Notes: generated by a model from the sequence alone, not told the origin. Numbered from the stretch's first letter, positions 13,494 to 23,059 are shown. The stretch: 39,745 bases of DNA from an archaeon BMS3Bbin15 (GCA_002897955.1 BDTY01000122.1:1-39745); one strand, 5' to 3'. Program-made: numbers and translations.

Positions 13494-14457
13494 CGTTGAG
13501 AGCCTCCGCAAGTCCAAGACATGGAAGATTATTGTAAACTTCCGTCACTTCTTTTAGAAGCTTAAATTCAACTTTCAGCCTGCTGCATACCCTTCTACCA
13601 AGAAAGTCTCCTATGCCTGCCAGAAAAACTCTATCAATTTCAAAATCCTCCATAACCATTTTAACATTATACTTTATGCTATCTATCTGAACCTCCCTGA
13701 AAGCTTCACATAGCTTTACTATCTCATCCTCTCCAAGCTCATCAAGGTCAGAGCATAGCATTCTTGCCACCCTCTGCATTGATTCTGCAGGATTTTTATC
13801 TCTCCCATCAGGGGTTTCACAGCTGTAGTTTTCAATCTCGCCGAGAATATTGTATATATCTGCAGTAATGGCAAAAAGCTCTGAAGCAGGCTTTATCCTA
13901 CCACCTCTGAAGCTAATTTCACATGCCAGAGCAGAAAGAGGAGTACGAAGGCAACCATGATAAAGAAGCTGCCCTGCAAGCATTCTGTCAAGGTCATTTT
14001 TTGCATATAGCTTTTCTCCATGCCTGAACGGTATGATATCTGTGGTGGTGGAGCCTATGTCAAGCAGCACACCCTCGCCAAAATTCCTCTCGAGATAATA
14101 CAGGCTGGCAGCATAGTTGGCAGCAGCGAGATTCAGGGTTTCTTTTACCTCATTATAGCCCAGAAGCCTCTGGTCTATATCCATAAATCTTGCCACAGGA
14201 AAAATGCTGCTGCATACTTCCAGTAGAAATTCTATACCCTCTCTTTTACTTCTGAAAGCGTCGCTGAGTTCAGCAGTGAAAACAAAGCCAACCTTTGAGG
14301 CATCCTCCTTTAATTTCGATAAAAACGTGGGAAAATCTCTAAATTCCCTCCAGAAAGGGAAGTAATGTATTTCATTCTTTAAAATAGCTCCACTTTCAGA
14401 ATCATATAGAAACTTTTTCGTATTGGCTCCACCAATGTCAAAAGTTAAAATCTTCAT
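13480..14457 (-). CDS. mfnF: H4MPT-linked C1-pathway hydantoinase/oxoprolinase-like protein (MfnF)
   Basis: An ASKHA-fold protein of 325 residues with TFDIGGANTKKF near the N-terminus, LLDIGSTTTDIIPF in the middle and FLAGIGDFLG near the C-terminus. MfnF condenses the furan amine diphosphate made by MfnE with gamma-glutamyltyramine made by MfnD. The start is ATG 14457 with AGGTGA five bases upstream, overlapping the mfnD stop region; GTG 14466 would extend it by three residues. It lies in the middle of the mfnD-mfnF-mfnE overlap group. Confidence 0.9.
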   Translation of the reverse strand: MKILTFDIGGANTKKFLYDSESGAILKNEIHYFPFWREFRDFPTFLSKLKEDASKVGFVFTAELSDAFRSKREGIEFLLEVCSSIFPVARFMDIDQRLLGYNEVKETLNLAAANYAASLYYLERNFGEGVLLDIGSTTTDIIPFRHGEKLYAKNDLDRMLAGQLLYHGCLRTPLSALACEISFRGGRIKPASELFAITADIYNILGEIENYSCETPDGRDKNPAESMQRVARMLCSDLDELGEDEIVKLCEAFREVQIDSIKYNVKMVMEDFEIDRVFLAGIGDFLGRRVCSRLKVEFKLLKEVTEVYNNLPCLGLAEALNDEGD

Positions 14458-14462
14458 ATTGG

Positions 14463-15392
14463 TCACCTGATAACTATTGAATAATCTCCAGTGGAGATAA
14501 AGGGGTTTTCAGCCTTACCATCAATCTTTCTGATTCTGGTTCTGACAGTTCTTTCAGGAAGCTTTCCATTCAGAATGTCGTAAAAGGTTATACCATAGGC
14601 AGCTTCAAAGGCTATTACGGGTGTTGTAACCCTTGGATTGATTTCCAGCAGAACAATCTCGCCATTATTTACAATGAAATCCATTCCGAAAAAACCCTTC
14701 AGCCCCTCTATTCCATACGAAGCCTCAATAAGCTCCTCACTATTTTCAATTTCAAAGGGAATATCCGCACCCATGTATCTGAAGCCCTCCGTTATCTGGG
14801 TCTGAAGGCTCACCAGCTCGGTTTTATTATCAGAAGAAAACAGGCTGGCACTTGCAGCCTGCCCCGGAATATATTCCTGGACAATATAGTTTTCAGGTAC
14901 TCTCCCGAGCTCTTCCTCATTTCTTATAAAAAATATTCCTTCACCACCCTCACCCACTCTTGGCTTGGCAACCAGAGGAAAATCAAGAGAAGTCTTACCA
15001 TTGAAAACTTCAGTTCCAGGTGTTCTCAATCCCTTTACTCTCCTCAATGTCTCATACTTGTCACTGCATGTCCTGACTGCTCTGCTACTAATCCCTAGAT
15101 TTTCAACATGCGCCTTCTCAACCTGTTCTGTAAGAATATATAGCAGGTTCTCACTTTCTGGAGCAACTATCAGAGCTTTATCGCACTTTTCAAGGGCGGT
15201 TGAAAAATCCTCATCAAGCTTTTCTGCAATGGGAAAATTTCTGAATTGGGCTGTGTGCTCAGGGTTGACAAAACTGTATACCTCTTCCCTGATTCCCATG
15301 CTGAGAGCCTTAAACATAGCAAGTCCTTCAACTGCAATGCTCTCAGGAAACCCATTTTCTGTACATGTGGTATACTCAAAGAGAAAAAACAT
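14463..15392 (-). CDS. mfnD: ATP-grasp tyramine--L-glutamate ligase (MfnD)
   Basis: The 309-residue ATP-grasp enzyme shows FPLVAKPRVGEGGEGIFF (ATP-binding loop), YIVQEYIPGQAASASLF and FFGMDFIVNNGEIVLLEINP with the metal-binding E...N pair, followed by RVTTP. MfnD ligates glutamate to tyramine in methanofuran synthesis. The start ATG has AGGTGAT five bases upstream, inside the end of the EamA gene. The next gene starts within a few bases of its stop, so the three mfn genes are very likely one transcript. Tyrosine decarboxylase and other mfn genes are not in the window. Confidence 0.88.
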   Translation of the reverse strand: MFFLFEYTTCTENGFPESIAVEGLAMFKALSMGIREEVYSFVNPEHTAQFRNFPIAEKLDEDFSTALEKCDKALIVAPESENLLYILTEQVEKAHVENLGISSRAVRTCSDKYETLRRVKGLRTPGTEVFNGKTSLDFPLVAKPRVGEGGEGIFFIRNEEELGRVPENYIVQEYIPGQAASASLFSSDNKTELVSLQTQITEGFRYMGADIPFEIENSEELIEASYGIEGLKGFFGMDFIVNNGEIVLLEINPRVTTPVIAFEAAYGITFYDILNGKLPERTVRTRIRKIDGKAENPFISTGDYSIVIR

Positions 15393-15396
15393 TCAA

Positions 15397-15816
15397 TCAC
15401 CTTGTAAGGAAATAGCCTGCTATTACTGCCAGAATAATACCAATTACAGTGTTGCTTTCCATCCTTTCCTGAAGGATTAAAACAGCAAGGATAGAACTGA
15501 CTGCTGGATAGAGAGCAGTAAACGGAATTACAACACTTCCCGGAAAACGCTCCAGAGCATAGAGAAAACCAATAGAACCGATAGTCCCAAATAGTGTTCC
15601 CAGACCGAGAATTACAAGACTGGTATCTCTTGGAATATTAACCCCACGATGAATTAGAAAGATGATAATCACAATATTGGTGATAGAGTAAAATATATTT
15701 GTTACGAGAAGAGCCTGTAGCAGGCCAACCTTTGCCACTCCATATTTATACAAGAAACCCCAGAAGCCCCAGAGTACTACAATCAGCAGGCCCACAAGAG
15801 ACATTTCAGCTTTCAT
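15397..15816 (-). CDS. half-size EamA (DMT-family) membrane protein
   Basis: The 139-residue protein is almost entirely hydrophobic, with five predicted membrane helices and the EamA-type ending (ALERFPGSVVIPFTALYPAVSS, ILQERMESNTVIGIILAVIAGYFL). It is one EamA repeat, so it likely dimerises to a full ten-helix transporter, as EmrE-like and short DMT proteins do. It is directly upstream of mfnD (4-base gap). Whether it moves a methanofuran-related metabolite is unknown. Confidence 0.82.
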   Translation of the reverse strand: MKAEMSLVGLLIVVLWGFWGFLYKYGVAKVGLLQALLVTNIFYSITNIVIIIFLIHRGVNIPRDTSLVILGLGTLFGTIGSIGFLYALERFPGSVVIPFTALYPAVSSILAVLILQERMESNTVIGIILAVIAGYFLTR

Positions 15817-15855
15817 GAGTTAACTTAAGCACTGGAGAATTAAAGTTTTTTTGCC

Positions 15856-17184
15856 TCAGCATCCTATACCACAGTATGTGAATCCCAACCTTTTTATATC
15901 CTCGGGATTTAAAATTCTCCTTCCATCAAGAATAATCGCCTTATCCTTCATAAGCAATCTGAGGTCTTCAAAATTAAGCTTTTTATATTCATCATGGTCT
16001 GTGACTATAACAAGAGCATCGGCATTCTTAATCACAGTTTTAATTTCATTGGAAAATTTGCCTCCAAAATCCTGACTCACATAGGGGTCATGAGAAAATA
16101 CATCAACACCACTTTTCATGAGAGTCTTAATTATCGGCTCTGCAGGTGTTTCCCTGACATCATCCACATTGCCTTTATAGGCAATACCAAGAACAGCAAC
16201 TTTTGACTTCTTTATATCCTTTCCCTGCTTTTTGAGAGCGCTTTCAAGCGTCTCAAGAACATGGAACGGCATGTCAGAATTTCTCTCTCTGGCAGCTTTT
16301 ATTACACTGAGATTAACCCCGTGCTTCTCAGCTTCCTTGATAAGGAAATATGGGTCCTTGGGTATACAATGACCGCCAACACCGGCACCTGGCATATGAA
16401 AATTAACTCTGGGATGCTTGTTGGCGAGATTTATTGCTTTAATGGCATCAATCCCGATAGCTTCGCATAACAGTGCCACATCATTGGCAAGAGCAATATT
16501 CACATCTCTGAAGGTATTTTCTATAAGCTTAACAACCTCAACTACCTCCACAGCATCTTTATAAACATCTCCGGAAGTTATATTCTCATAAAAAACTCCT
16601 GCGAGTTCCGCGCTTCTTTCATCTATACCTCCAACAACTCTTGAATTTATTTGAATCTCCTCAAGAGTTTTTGTTGGTATTGCCCTCTCGGGTGAATTGG
16701 CAAGAAAGAAATCTTTTCCGGCTTTCAGACCAGAACTTTCCAGAACCGGAAGGATTTCGTTTCTCGTTGTACCCGGAGGTATTGTGCTTTCAACAACAAC
16801 AAGCGTACCTTCAGAGAGGTTTTCAGCCACTGCTTTAGCGGCGGACATAAGAGCTTCAAGGCGTGGCTCCTTATTTTCATCCACCGGAGTCTGAACAATT
16901 ATTAAAACCACATTTGAATTCCTGATTTCCGAAGCTTCAACCGTAGCCTTCAATTTGCCAGCTTCAACAGTCTTGTAAACTATCTCTTCCAGCCCAGGCT
17001 CATTGATTGGAGATTTCTTATTATTCACCTTATTTACAATATCAGGGTTTATATCAACGCCTGTCGTGAAGTAGCCTCTTGAGGCAACTATGGCTGCCAT
17101 GGGCAAACCGACGTAACCCAAACCTACCACTGCTACTTTTGCTTCTTTATTCTTTATTATATTAATAAGCTCTTTATATTCCAC
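15856..17184 (-). CDS. wecC: UDP-N-acetyl-D-mannosamine dehydrogenase
   Basis: The 442-residue nucleotide-sugar dehydrogenase oxidises UDP-ManNAc (or a close relative) to the uronic acid with 2 NAD+. VAVVGLGYVGLPMA is the NAD-binding motif; GVGGHCIPKDPYF near residue 270 contains the catalytic Cys; AVLGIAYKGNVDDVRETPAEPI and HDPYV mark the UDP-binding domain. Length is normal. It is the only sugar-nucleotide gene in this part; the product probably feeds S-layer or pseudomurein-like glycan or N-glycan. UDP-glucose dehydrogenase is less likely from the ISVRE-free, VNVALANDVALLCE-type pattern, but substrate is inferred. Confidence 0.88.
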   Translation of the reverse strand: MEYKELINIIKNKEAKVAVVGLGYVGLPMAAIVASRGYFTTGVDINPDIVNKVNNKKSPINEPGLEEIVYKTVEAGKLKATVEASEIRNSNVVLIIVQTPVDENKEPRLEALMSAAKAVAENLSEGTLVVVESTIPPGTTRNEILPVLESSGLKAGKDFFLANSPERAIPTKTLEEIQINSRVVGGIDERSAELAGVFYENITSGDVYKDAVEVVEVVKLIENTFRDVNIALANDVALLCEAIGIDAIKAINLANKHPRVNFHMPGAGVGGHCIPKDPYFLIKEAEKHGVNLSVIKAARERNSDMPFHVLETLESALKKQGKDIKKSKVAVLGIAYKGNVDDVRETPAEPIIKTLMKSGVDVFSHDPYVSQDFGGKFSNEIKTVIKNADALVIVTDHDEYKKLNFEDLRLLMKDKAIILDGRRILNPEDIKRLGFTYCGIGC

Positions 17185-17371
17185 TGATTATCCCTCTTAT
17201 ACATGAAACATAGATTATTGGAGTATATTAAGCTTTCCTATGAAAGTATTTCAGACCTATGTCCCCAAACGTCCCAATGATAAGCTTAAAGCATGTTAAC
17301 GTTAAAAACCTTTCCAAACGATTCCATAGGTAATTATCAACGTTATATCACAATAAAATAAGTATTTAAAT

Positions 17372-18361
17372 CTATTGACTGATTTCTTTCTTCAATTTCA
17401 ACTCATTTGTCCTACCTTTTGAAGTCTTTTCTATTATACCTCTCTTTTCAAGTTCTGAAACCAGCCTCGTTATTTTTGGTCTTGAAAAATCAGTTATTTT
17501 TGGTAATTTATCCTGGGTTATAACTCCACCCTCCTGTTCCACAGCTCTGACTATCTTCTCTTCATCATCAGTTAATAGAGTAATTGAAACCTTCCCCTTT
17601 CTCTCCTTTAAACCGACATATTTATATAAAGTGCCTGCTCCAGCAATAAATCCAATGAACAGAGCAAGTATGTAAAAAATTGTGTTTTTATTCTTTTTAG
17701 ATTGCATCTTTACCTCATTAACCTGAATGACTTTAAACTGATGTAGCTGTTTTAATGCTTTACCTGAGAGCTCATTATTGAACACATAAACTTTAGACAC
17801 ACTCAATTTTTCAAGAGCTTCTAAAACAGCAGGAGAAACTGACTTATTCTTTGTAAAAAGGAGAGGAATACCAAGATATGATGAAAGTCTTTCAGCTAGA
17901 AGAAGGTTTTTTAGCTCCTGACCTGCAACAAGAACTGCAGCATTGCTTTTAACATAATATTCTCCAGCAAAAGCTGCACTGGTGCCATATCTATCTGCCT
18001 CTGCAACCCTGTTTGTTATAAATCCCATTCCATCCAGATTCCTCTGAACATCAAGAGAAATAGCATCCTCTCCTCCGAGAATAACAGCATACCTGTAGCC
18101 TTTTGCAATATAGCCACTTAAAAGCTCAACATCAACCTTACTCAGATTATCTGGCGTAGTTGTAACTATAGGTATTCCTGTAAGATGGGAATAACCCTGT
18201 GCTATGGCGAATTCATAGGGGATATCACTTCTAACTATAATTACATCTGAGCTCTGGGTTGCATGAACTGAAGGTATAACCAGAAAGAAAAGTAACAAAA
18301 TAACAAAATGCATGTATTTTAGCTTCTCTAAACTGTTATAGAGGGTTTGCTTATAAATCAT
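17372..18361 (-). CDS. transmembrane winged-helix regulator with an outer cell-wall-binding-repeat-2-like domain
   Basis: The 329-residue protein begins with a signal/anchor helix (MHFVILLLFFLVIPSVHA, about 17-34). An outer domain of about 190 residues follows, with SDVIIVRSDIPYEFAIAQG, AVILGGEDAIS, AEADRYGTSAAFAGEYYV and VAGQELKNLLLAERLSSYLG, closely patterned on cell-wall-binding repeat 2. A second helix near 224-245 crosses the membrane. The cytoplasmic end is a winged helix (LTDDEEKIVRAVEQ, KLPKITDFSRPKITRLVSEL). It thus looks like a one-component envelope-sensing transcription regulator. It lies 8 bases after MEMO and is likely co-transcribed with it. Target genes unknown. Confidence 0.78.
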   Translation of the reverse strand: MIYKQTLYNSLEKLKYMHFVILLLFFLVIPSVHATQSSDVIIVRSDIPYEFAIAQGYSHLTGIPIVTTTPDNLSKVDVELLSGYIAKGYRYAVILGGEDAISLDVQRNLDGMGFITNRVAEADRYGTSAAFAGEYYVKSNAAVLVAGQELKNLLLAERLSSYLGIPLLFTKNKSVSPAVLEALEKLSVSKVYVFNNELSGKALKQLHQFKVIQVNEVKMQSKKNKNTIFYILALFIGFIAGAGTLYKYVGLKERKGKVSITLLTDDEEKIVRAVEQEGGVITQDKLPKITDFSRPKITRLVSELEKRGIIEKTSKGRTNELKLKKEISQ

Positions 18362-18369
18362 ATAATAAA

Positions 18370-19203
18370 CTACCTTCTGAAGACTATGCCAGCATAGGCC
18401 ACAATTTCAGAATAATCACCTGTAATATCACCACTATTACCATACTTCAAAAGTTCAGCTTTCTTTGCACCAAGAGCTTTACCTGCTACCATAGCTGTTG
18501 CTATTGCTCCATAACCACAGGCAGTAACATTATTCCTATAAATCCTTTCCACAAACTCTTCCTCATCCATTTCGAGGATAGCCTCTATCGCATTTAAGTC
18601 TTTGTTTCTCGCAACATCAGCACTCTCATAATGGGTAAAATCACTGGATGCAATAACAAGAACATCTCTATCAAGCTCTGCAATACATTTTCCAAGTTCC
18701 CTTGCAATTTCAATTGTTTGAAGGTTAAGAGTTATGGCAATAAATTTAAAATCACCATAGATATACTGAAGAAAAGGTAATTGCACCTCAATTGAATGTT
18801 CATAGGTATGAGCTATCTCATCCAGAGTTACAATTTCACATTTTCTGAAAAGCTTTTCAGCCGCGTCCCTGTCACACTTCGCAACACCAAGTGGTGTCCT
18901 CCAGTCCTCACCGGATACGGAGACAGTGCTTCCATAACCTCGATGACTGGGGCCAATAAGAACAACAAGCTCTGGTTTCTCCTGCTCTGCAAGAGAATAG
19001 TAAACATGTGCAGCTTCATAGCCAGAGTAAATATAGCCTGCATGCGGAACAACCGCCCCTACTATATCCCTGGGTTTCTTATCCACATGGGTTGGACTAA
19101 GCTTTCCAGGACCCGGCGGATGAAGAAAGCACTTTTCAATCTGCTCGATAAGCATATCTTTTGAGGCAGGGTAAAACTGACCAGCGACAGCTTCCATTCT
19201 CAT
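18370..19203 (-). CDS. MEMO1 family protein (AmmeMemoRadiSam system protein B)
   Basis: The 277-residue protein has the MEMO hallmarks: AGQFYPAS, VPHAGYIYSGYEAA, LIGPSHRGYG, HSIEVQLPF, ASSDFTHYE and TACGYGAIATAM. The conserved His residues lie in the fold of LigB-type dioxygenases; some members bind copper or iron, but catalytic activity in archaea is not established. AMMECR1 lies about 10 kb away; the third partner (AmmeMemoRadiSam radical SAM enzyme) is not recognised in the window. An AT-rich palindrome CATAATATATATTATG (19201-19216) covers the start codon. Confidence 0.93.
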   Translation of the reverse strand: MRMEAVAGQFYPASKDMLIEQIEKCFLHPPGPGKLSPTHVDKKPRDIVGAVVPHAGYIYSGYEAAHVYYSLAEQEKPELVVLIGPSHRGYGSTVSVSGEDWRTPLGVAKCDRDAAEKLFRKCEIVTLDEIAHTYEHSIEVQLPFLQYIYGDFKFIAITLNLQTIEIARELGKCIAELDRDVLVIASSDFTHYESADVARNKDLNAIEAILEMDEEEFVERIYRNNVTACGYGAIATAMVAGKALGAKKAELLKYGNSGDITGDYSEIVAYAGIVFRR

Positions 19204-19252
19204 AATATATATTATGCATTATATACACAAAAAGTTTACTCTGCGATAACGC

Positions 19253-20233
19253 TTAAAATTCAAGATTTTTACCATATCCTCTTTCTATGGCAAGGTCATA
19301 TACCAGAGCTGCAACTGTAACATCCTGAATCGCCAGACCTGTGGAGTCAAAAATAGTAATTTCAACCTCATTTTCCCTGCCTTTCTTCAATCCCGCCACA
19401 ATTTCTCCCAGCTCAGCATATATCCTATCCTCTGAAAATTCTCCTGTACTTATTGGGACATTGACCTCTCCACTGTGCACTGCCTGCTCATAGGCATCAA
19501 CAACAACCTTTGCTCTATTCAAAAGCTCTGGAGCAAGTTCCTGCTTTCCGGAAGCGTCGGCACCTATTGCATTTATATGAGTGCCCTCCTCTATCCACTC
19601 ACCTTTAATCACCGGCTTTCTTGAGGGTGTTGTTGTAGAAATAATATCTGCTCTGCATACCTCCCTGTATGATTCGCACACTTTAATATCTATACCGAGA
19701 GAATCCTCAAAAATCTTTTTAAATTTCTCTGCATTGGAAATATGCCTGCTTGCCACAAGCACCTTCTCAAGCTCAAAAACATCCGATATCGCAAGAAGCT
19801 GAGTTCTTGCCTGCCTTCCAGAACCAATCAGTCCAAGTGTTTTAGAATCAGCTCTCGCAAGATATTTAGATGCAATAGCACCTGCAGCCCCGGTCCGTAC
19901 ATCAGTCATGTATGTGGCATTCATAATAGATATGGGCCTGCCAGTTTCTGGCTCAACAAGCACAAAAGTTGCCATTACAGTAGGAAGGCCTATAGAAGGA
20001 TTGGCAGGATGAACATTAACAACCTTCACCCCGGCCATATCTATCTCAGGAAGATAAGCAGGCATACATCTCAGGTCACCGTTAAATTTTCTGAAATAAA
20101 TATAGAGTTTCGAGGGCATCTCCACATTACCAAAACCATGCTGCCTGAAGGCTCCCTCAACTGCAAGATTAACACTTTGGATGTCAACAAGCTCCTTAAC
20201 TTCCCTTCCTGAAATCCATATTATCTCCTCCAT
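19253..20233 (-). CDS. ala: alanine dehydrogenase, ornithine cyclodeaminase/mu-crystallin family
   Basis: The 326-residue NAD(P)-dependent enzyme shows MPSKLYIYFR, GVKVVNVHPANPSIGLPTVMA, MTDVRTGAAGAIASKYLARAD, LGLIGSGRQARTQLLA (dinucleotide-binding), NAIGADASGKQEL and a GELGEI-like AELGEIVAGLKKGR. Length and motifs fit archaeal L-alanine dehydrogenase. Ornithine cyclodeaminase or an imine reductase cannot be excluded. The start ATG has GGTGA three bases upstream. It lies about 50 bases ahead of the MEMO gene. Confidence 0.85.
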   Translation of the reverse strand: MEEIIWISGREVKELVDIQSVNLAVEGAFRQHGFGNVEMPSKLYIYFRKFNGDLRCMPAYLPEIDMAGVKVVNVHPANPSIGLPTVMATFVLVEPETGRPISIMNATYMTDVRTGAAGAIASKYLARADSKTLGLIGSGRQARTQLLAISDVFELEKVLVASRHISNAEKFKKIFEDSLGIDIKVCESYREVCRADIISTTTPSRKPVIKGEWIEEGTHINAIGADASGKQELAPELLNRAKVVVDAYEQAVHSGEVNVPISTGEFSEDRIYAELGEIVAGLKKGRENEVEITIFDSTGLAIQDVTVAALVYDLAIERGYGKNLEF

Positions 20234-20406
20234 ACTTCACCACCGATTATTACTCCAGCCCAAATATGAATCCTCCACATAACCCCTTCACGATTCTCCC
20301 ACGAGAATAAAATCCCATGGTGATATACTGTATCTCTACAAGTAAGATTACATCCCCGAGATATAAAGTTAATGCTCATTTTTTACATGTTATTATCTCT
20401 TCAAAT

Positions 20407-23058
20407 TCATATCTCGACAAGGACATTCAAACCTGCAATAGCTGAGTTGAGAACTTTACCTTCTCCCTTTATCTCCTTCTTCACCTCTTTAATGTGTTTT
20501 TTCTCCAGGGTAAATTTCTTGCCCTCTACTTCAATACTAATCTCGCCCTTATCTAAAAGCTCTCTTGCAAAGGCTTCTGCATCGCAACCCTTCAGATAGC
20601 TAACTATCATTTTTGCATCACCTTTGAACTCGGGTCCAAGTACTGAAAAGTCCGGCACTATTTCAGTTATCCTCTCCTCTATTTTCAAAGGTTCTGTGGT
20701 TATCTTCAGCTTCTGAATCACAAGAGTTCCAGCAATATCCTTCTCTGCCTTTGTCAGAATATCCTTCAAATGCTCAGGACAGCTTATCACAACTCTTTTA
20801 ATCGGGTGGTTTAGAGCAAGTCTCCTCTCAGCCTTGAACCGCCTGAGTTCACCAGTAAGCTTTACTGCAATTTCAGCATCTCTCTCAACATCATGGTTTA
20901 CAAAATCCTGCCTTACCTCAGGCCATGTGTCTATATTTATGCTTTTCTGTGGCTCTCCTAATGCAAAATATGCATGATAAATCTCCTCAGTTATATGAGG
21001 AATAAAAGGTGCAAGAAGCTTCAAGCTGGTGAGTAGCACAGTGTACAGTGTGTAAAGGGCAGAGGTTTTCTCATCAGAATTTTCAGAAGAATATATTCTG
21101 TACTTGACCATCTCAAGGTAGCTGTCACAAAAATCCTTCAGGAAGAATTCAGTCACAGCCTTCCTCACTTTGGAGTATTTGTACTCCTCAAAGTAATCAG
21201 TTGCCTGTTTGACTGTCCTGTAGCATTTCGATAGCACCCATAAATCAATGAAATTGAACATCTCAGGCTTATCGCCATTATAATCTTTCAGATGCATTAG
21301 AGCAAATTTACTGGCATTCCAGAGTTTTGTTAAAAATCTCTGAGCTGTTACAAGGTCCTTCTCCTGAAAGGAGAGGTCTTCGCCCAGCTTGTTTCCACTC
21401 GCCCATAAACGCAAAGCATCCGCACTATACTTTTCAATAACAATCTGGGGCTCTATAACATTGCCCTTGCTTTTGCTCATTTTCTTTCCCTGGGGGTCTA
21501 GGGCCCAGCCGGATATCATGATATCCTTCCATGGAATATTATTGTGGTGAAAATAAGCCTTTACCACTGTATTGAACAACCAGAAGGTGATTATATCATG
21601 AGCCTGGGGTCTCATAGACATGGGATATAGCTTTTTCCTCATATCCTCATCTTCTATAAGCTCTATGGCAATATCAAGGGTAAGGGAACTCGTAGCCCAG
21701 GTATCAAGAACATCTTTTTCAGGCTCAAAATTTGTGCTGCCACACTTGCAGGGTGAGGAGGGGTGGTTGCTCAGAGGGTCAACAGGAAGATCTGCCAGCT
21801 CTGCCAGCTTTATCTCACCGCAATCCCTGCAGTACCACACAGGGAAGGGCACGCCAGAGAAGCGCTGTCTCGATATGCACCAGTCCCACTTCAAACCATC
21901 AATCCAGTTATCATACCTATGGCGCATATGTCCGGGATACCAGTTCATCTCTCTGCCAAGTTCTTTGAATTTCTCCTTCTTGTCGAGGTATTTAATAAAC
22001 CACTGTTTTGTATTGAGAATTTCAATTTCTGTTCTACAGCGTTCATGCACATTCACAATATGGGTTATTTCTTTTGACCCAACCAGGAGCCCGGCCTCCC
22101 TCAAATCCTCAATAATCTTCTGCCTTGCCTCCTTTATTGTCATACCTTCATATTTGCCTGTCAGAGAGGTCATTCTCCCATCCTTGGTTATGGCAACTTT
22201 TAGAGGAAGGTTATATTCCATATACCACTCTATATCTGTTGTATCTCCAAAGGTGCAGCACATGACCATACCCGAGCCTTTTTCAGGGTCAACTCTGCTG
22301 TCTGCCAGGATTTCAACCTCATGGTTGAATACAGGTACTCTGGCTTTCCTGCCCACATATTTACTGTACCTCTTGTCTTCGGGATGGACAAAAACAGCGA
22401 CACAGGCAGGGAGAAGCTCAGGCCTTGTTGTAGATATTATAAGATTTTCATCCTCAACTTTAAAGATAATATCGTTGAAACTACTCTTCATCTCCTTATC
22501 TTCAAGTTCCACCTGAGCTATTGCAGTCTGACAGTTAGGACACCAGATAAAGGGACTTTCTTTTCTGTATTCTACCCCTGCTCTGTAGAGGTCAATAAAG
22601 GAGCGCTGAGAAATTCTTCTGCAGTGTTCGTCAATTGTGGAGTAGTAAAGAGAAAAATCAGCACTTATTCCAATATTCTTCCAGTTCTGCACAAACTCTG
22701 GAAGAATTTTTTCAAGTGTGCTCAGGCATAGTTTTACAAACTCTTCTCTTGGCATCTCAGTTGCATTAACATTGTTGAGCTTCTCAACAAGCCTCTCAGT
22801 GGGCAAACCATTATCATCTGTGCCAAAGGGGTAGAAGACATTGAATCCCCTCATCCTCATATACCTTGCCATAAAGTCCATCTGAGAGTAGGAGAAGGCA
22901 TGACCAAGATGCATTTTTCCACTTACGGTTGGTGGAGGAGTGTCTATAGAAAATACAGGTTTATTGCTATTTCTATCAAACCTGCATATATCCATTTCTT
23001 CCCATTTTACATGCCACTTTTTCTCAATTTCTTCTGGATTATAACTGCCATCAAGCAT
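20407..23058 (-). CDS. valS: valyl-tRNA synthetase
   Basis: The 883-residue class I synthetase carries PPPTVSGKMHLGHAF (HLGH of the HIGH motif at residues 50-53) and KMSKSKGN near residue 525. A two-cysteine CPNCQ zinc site (in WCPNCQTAIAQVELE), a CP1 editing domain (TTRPELLPACVAVFVHP, SGMVMCCTFGDTTDIEW) and a second zinc knuckle (WYCRDCGEI, CKCG) are visible. A C-terminal anticodon-binding domain follows. Length matches archaeal ValRS. It starts one base after the metallo-beta-lactamase stop, with a GGAG inside that gene, so they are co-translated. It charges tRNA-Val in the cytoplasm. Confidence 0.97.
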   Translation of the reverse strand: MLDGSYNPEEIEKKWHVKWEEMDICRFDRNSNKPVFSIDTPPPTVSGKMHLGHAFSYSQMDFMARYMRMRGFNVFYPFGTDDNGLPTERLVEKLNNVNATEMPREEFVKLCLSTLEKILPEFVQNWKNIGISADFSLYYSTIDEHCRRISQRSFIDLYRAGVEYRKESPFIWCPNCQTAIAQVELEDKEMKSSFNDIIFKVEDENLIISTTRPELLPACVAVFVHPEDKRYSKYVGRKARVPVFNHEVEILADSRVDPEKGSGMVMCCTFGDTTDIEWYMEYNLPLKVAITKDGRMTSLTGKYEGMTIKEARQKIIEDLREAGLLVGSKEITHIVNVHERCRTEIEILNTKQWFIKYLDKKEKFKELGREMNWYPGHMRHRYDNWIDGLKWDWCISRQRFSGVPFPVWYCRDCGEIKLAELADLPVDPLSNHPSSPCKCGSTNFEPEKDVLDTWATSSLTLDIAIELIEDEDMRKKLYPMSMRPQAHDIITFWLFNTVVKAYFHHNNIPWKDIMISGWALDPQGKKMSKSKGNVIEPQIVIEKYSADALRLWASGNKLGEDLSFQEKDLVTAQRFLTKLWNASKFALMHLKDYNGDKPEMFNFIDLWVLSKCYRTVKQATDYFEEYKYSKVRKAVTEFFLKDFCDSYLEMVKYRIYSSENSDEKTSALYTLYTVLLTSLKLLAPFIPHITEEIYHAYFALGEPQKSINIDTWPEVRQDFVNHDVERDAEIAVKLTGELRRFKAERRLALNHPIKRVVISCPEHLKDILTKAEKDIAGTLVIQKLKITTEPLKIEERITEIVPDFSVLGPEFKGDAKMIVSYLKGCDAEAFARELLDKGEISIEVEGKKFTLEKKHIKEVKKEIKGEGKVLNSAIAGLNVLVEI

Positions 23059-23059
23059 T

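Noticed and set aside
19201-19216. Palindrome CATAATATATATTATG at the MEMO start
   Set aside because: Simple AT-alternating sequence in an AT-rich promoter; a palindrome of this kind is expected by chance, and it is more likely TATA-related.
21620-22516. 298-codon open frame antisense to valS
   Set aside because: It lies wholly inside the ValRS gene, has no known motif, and the minus-strand frame has full ValRS signatures.
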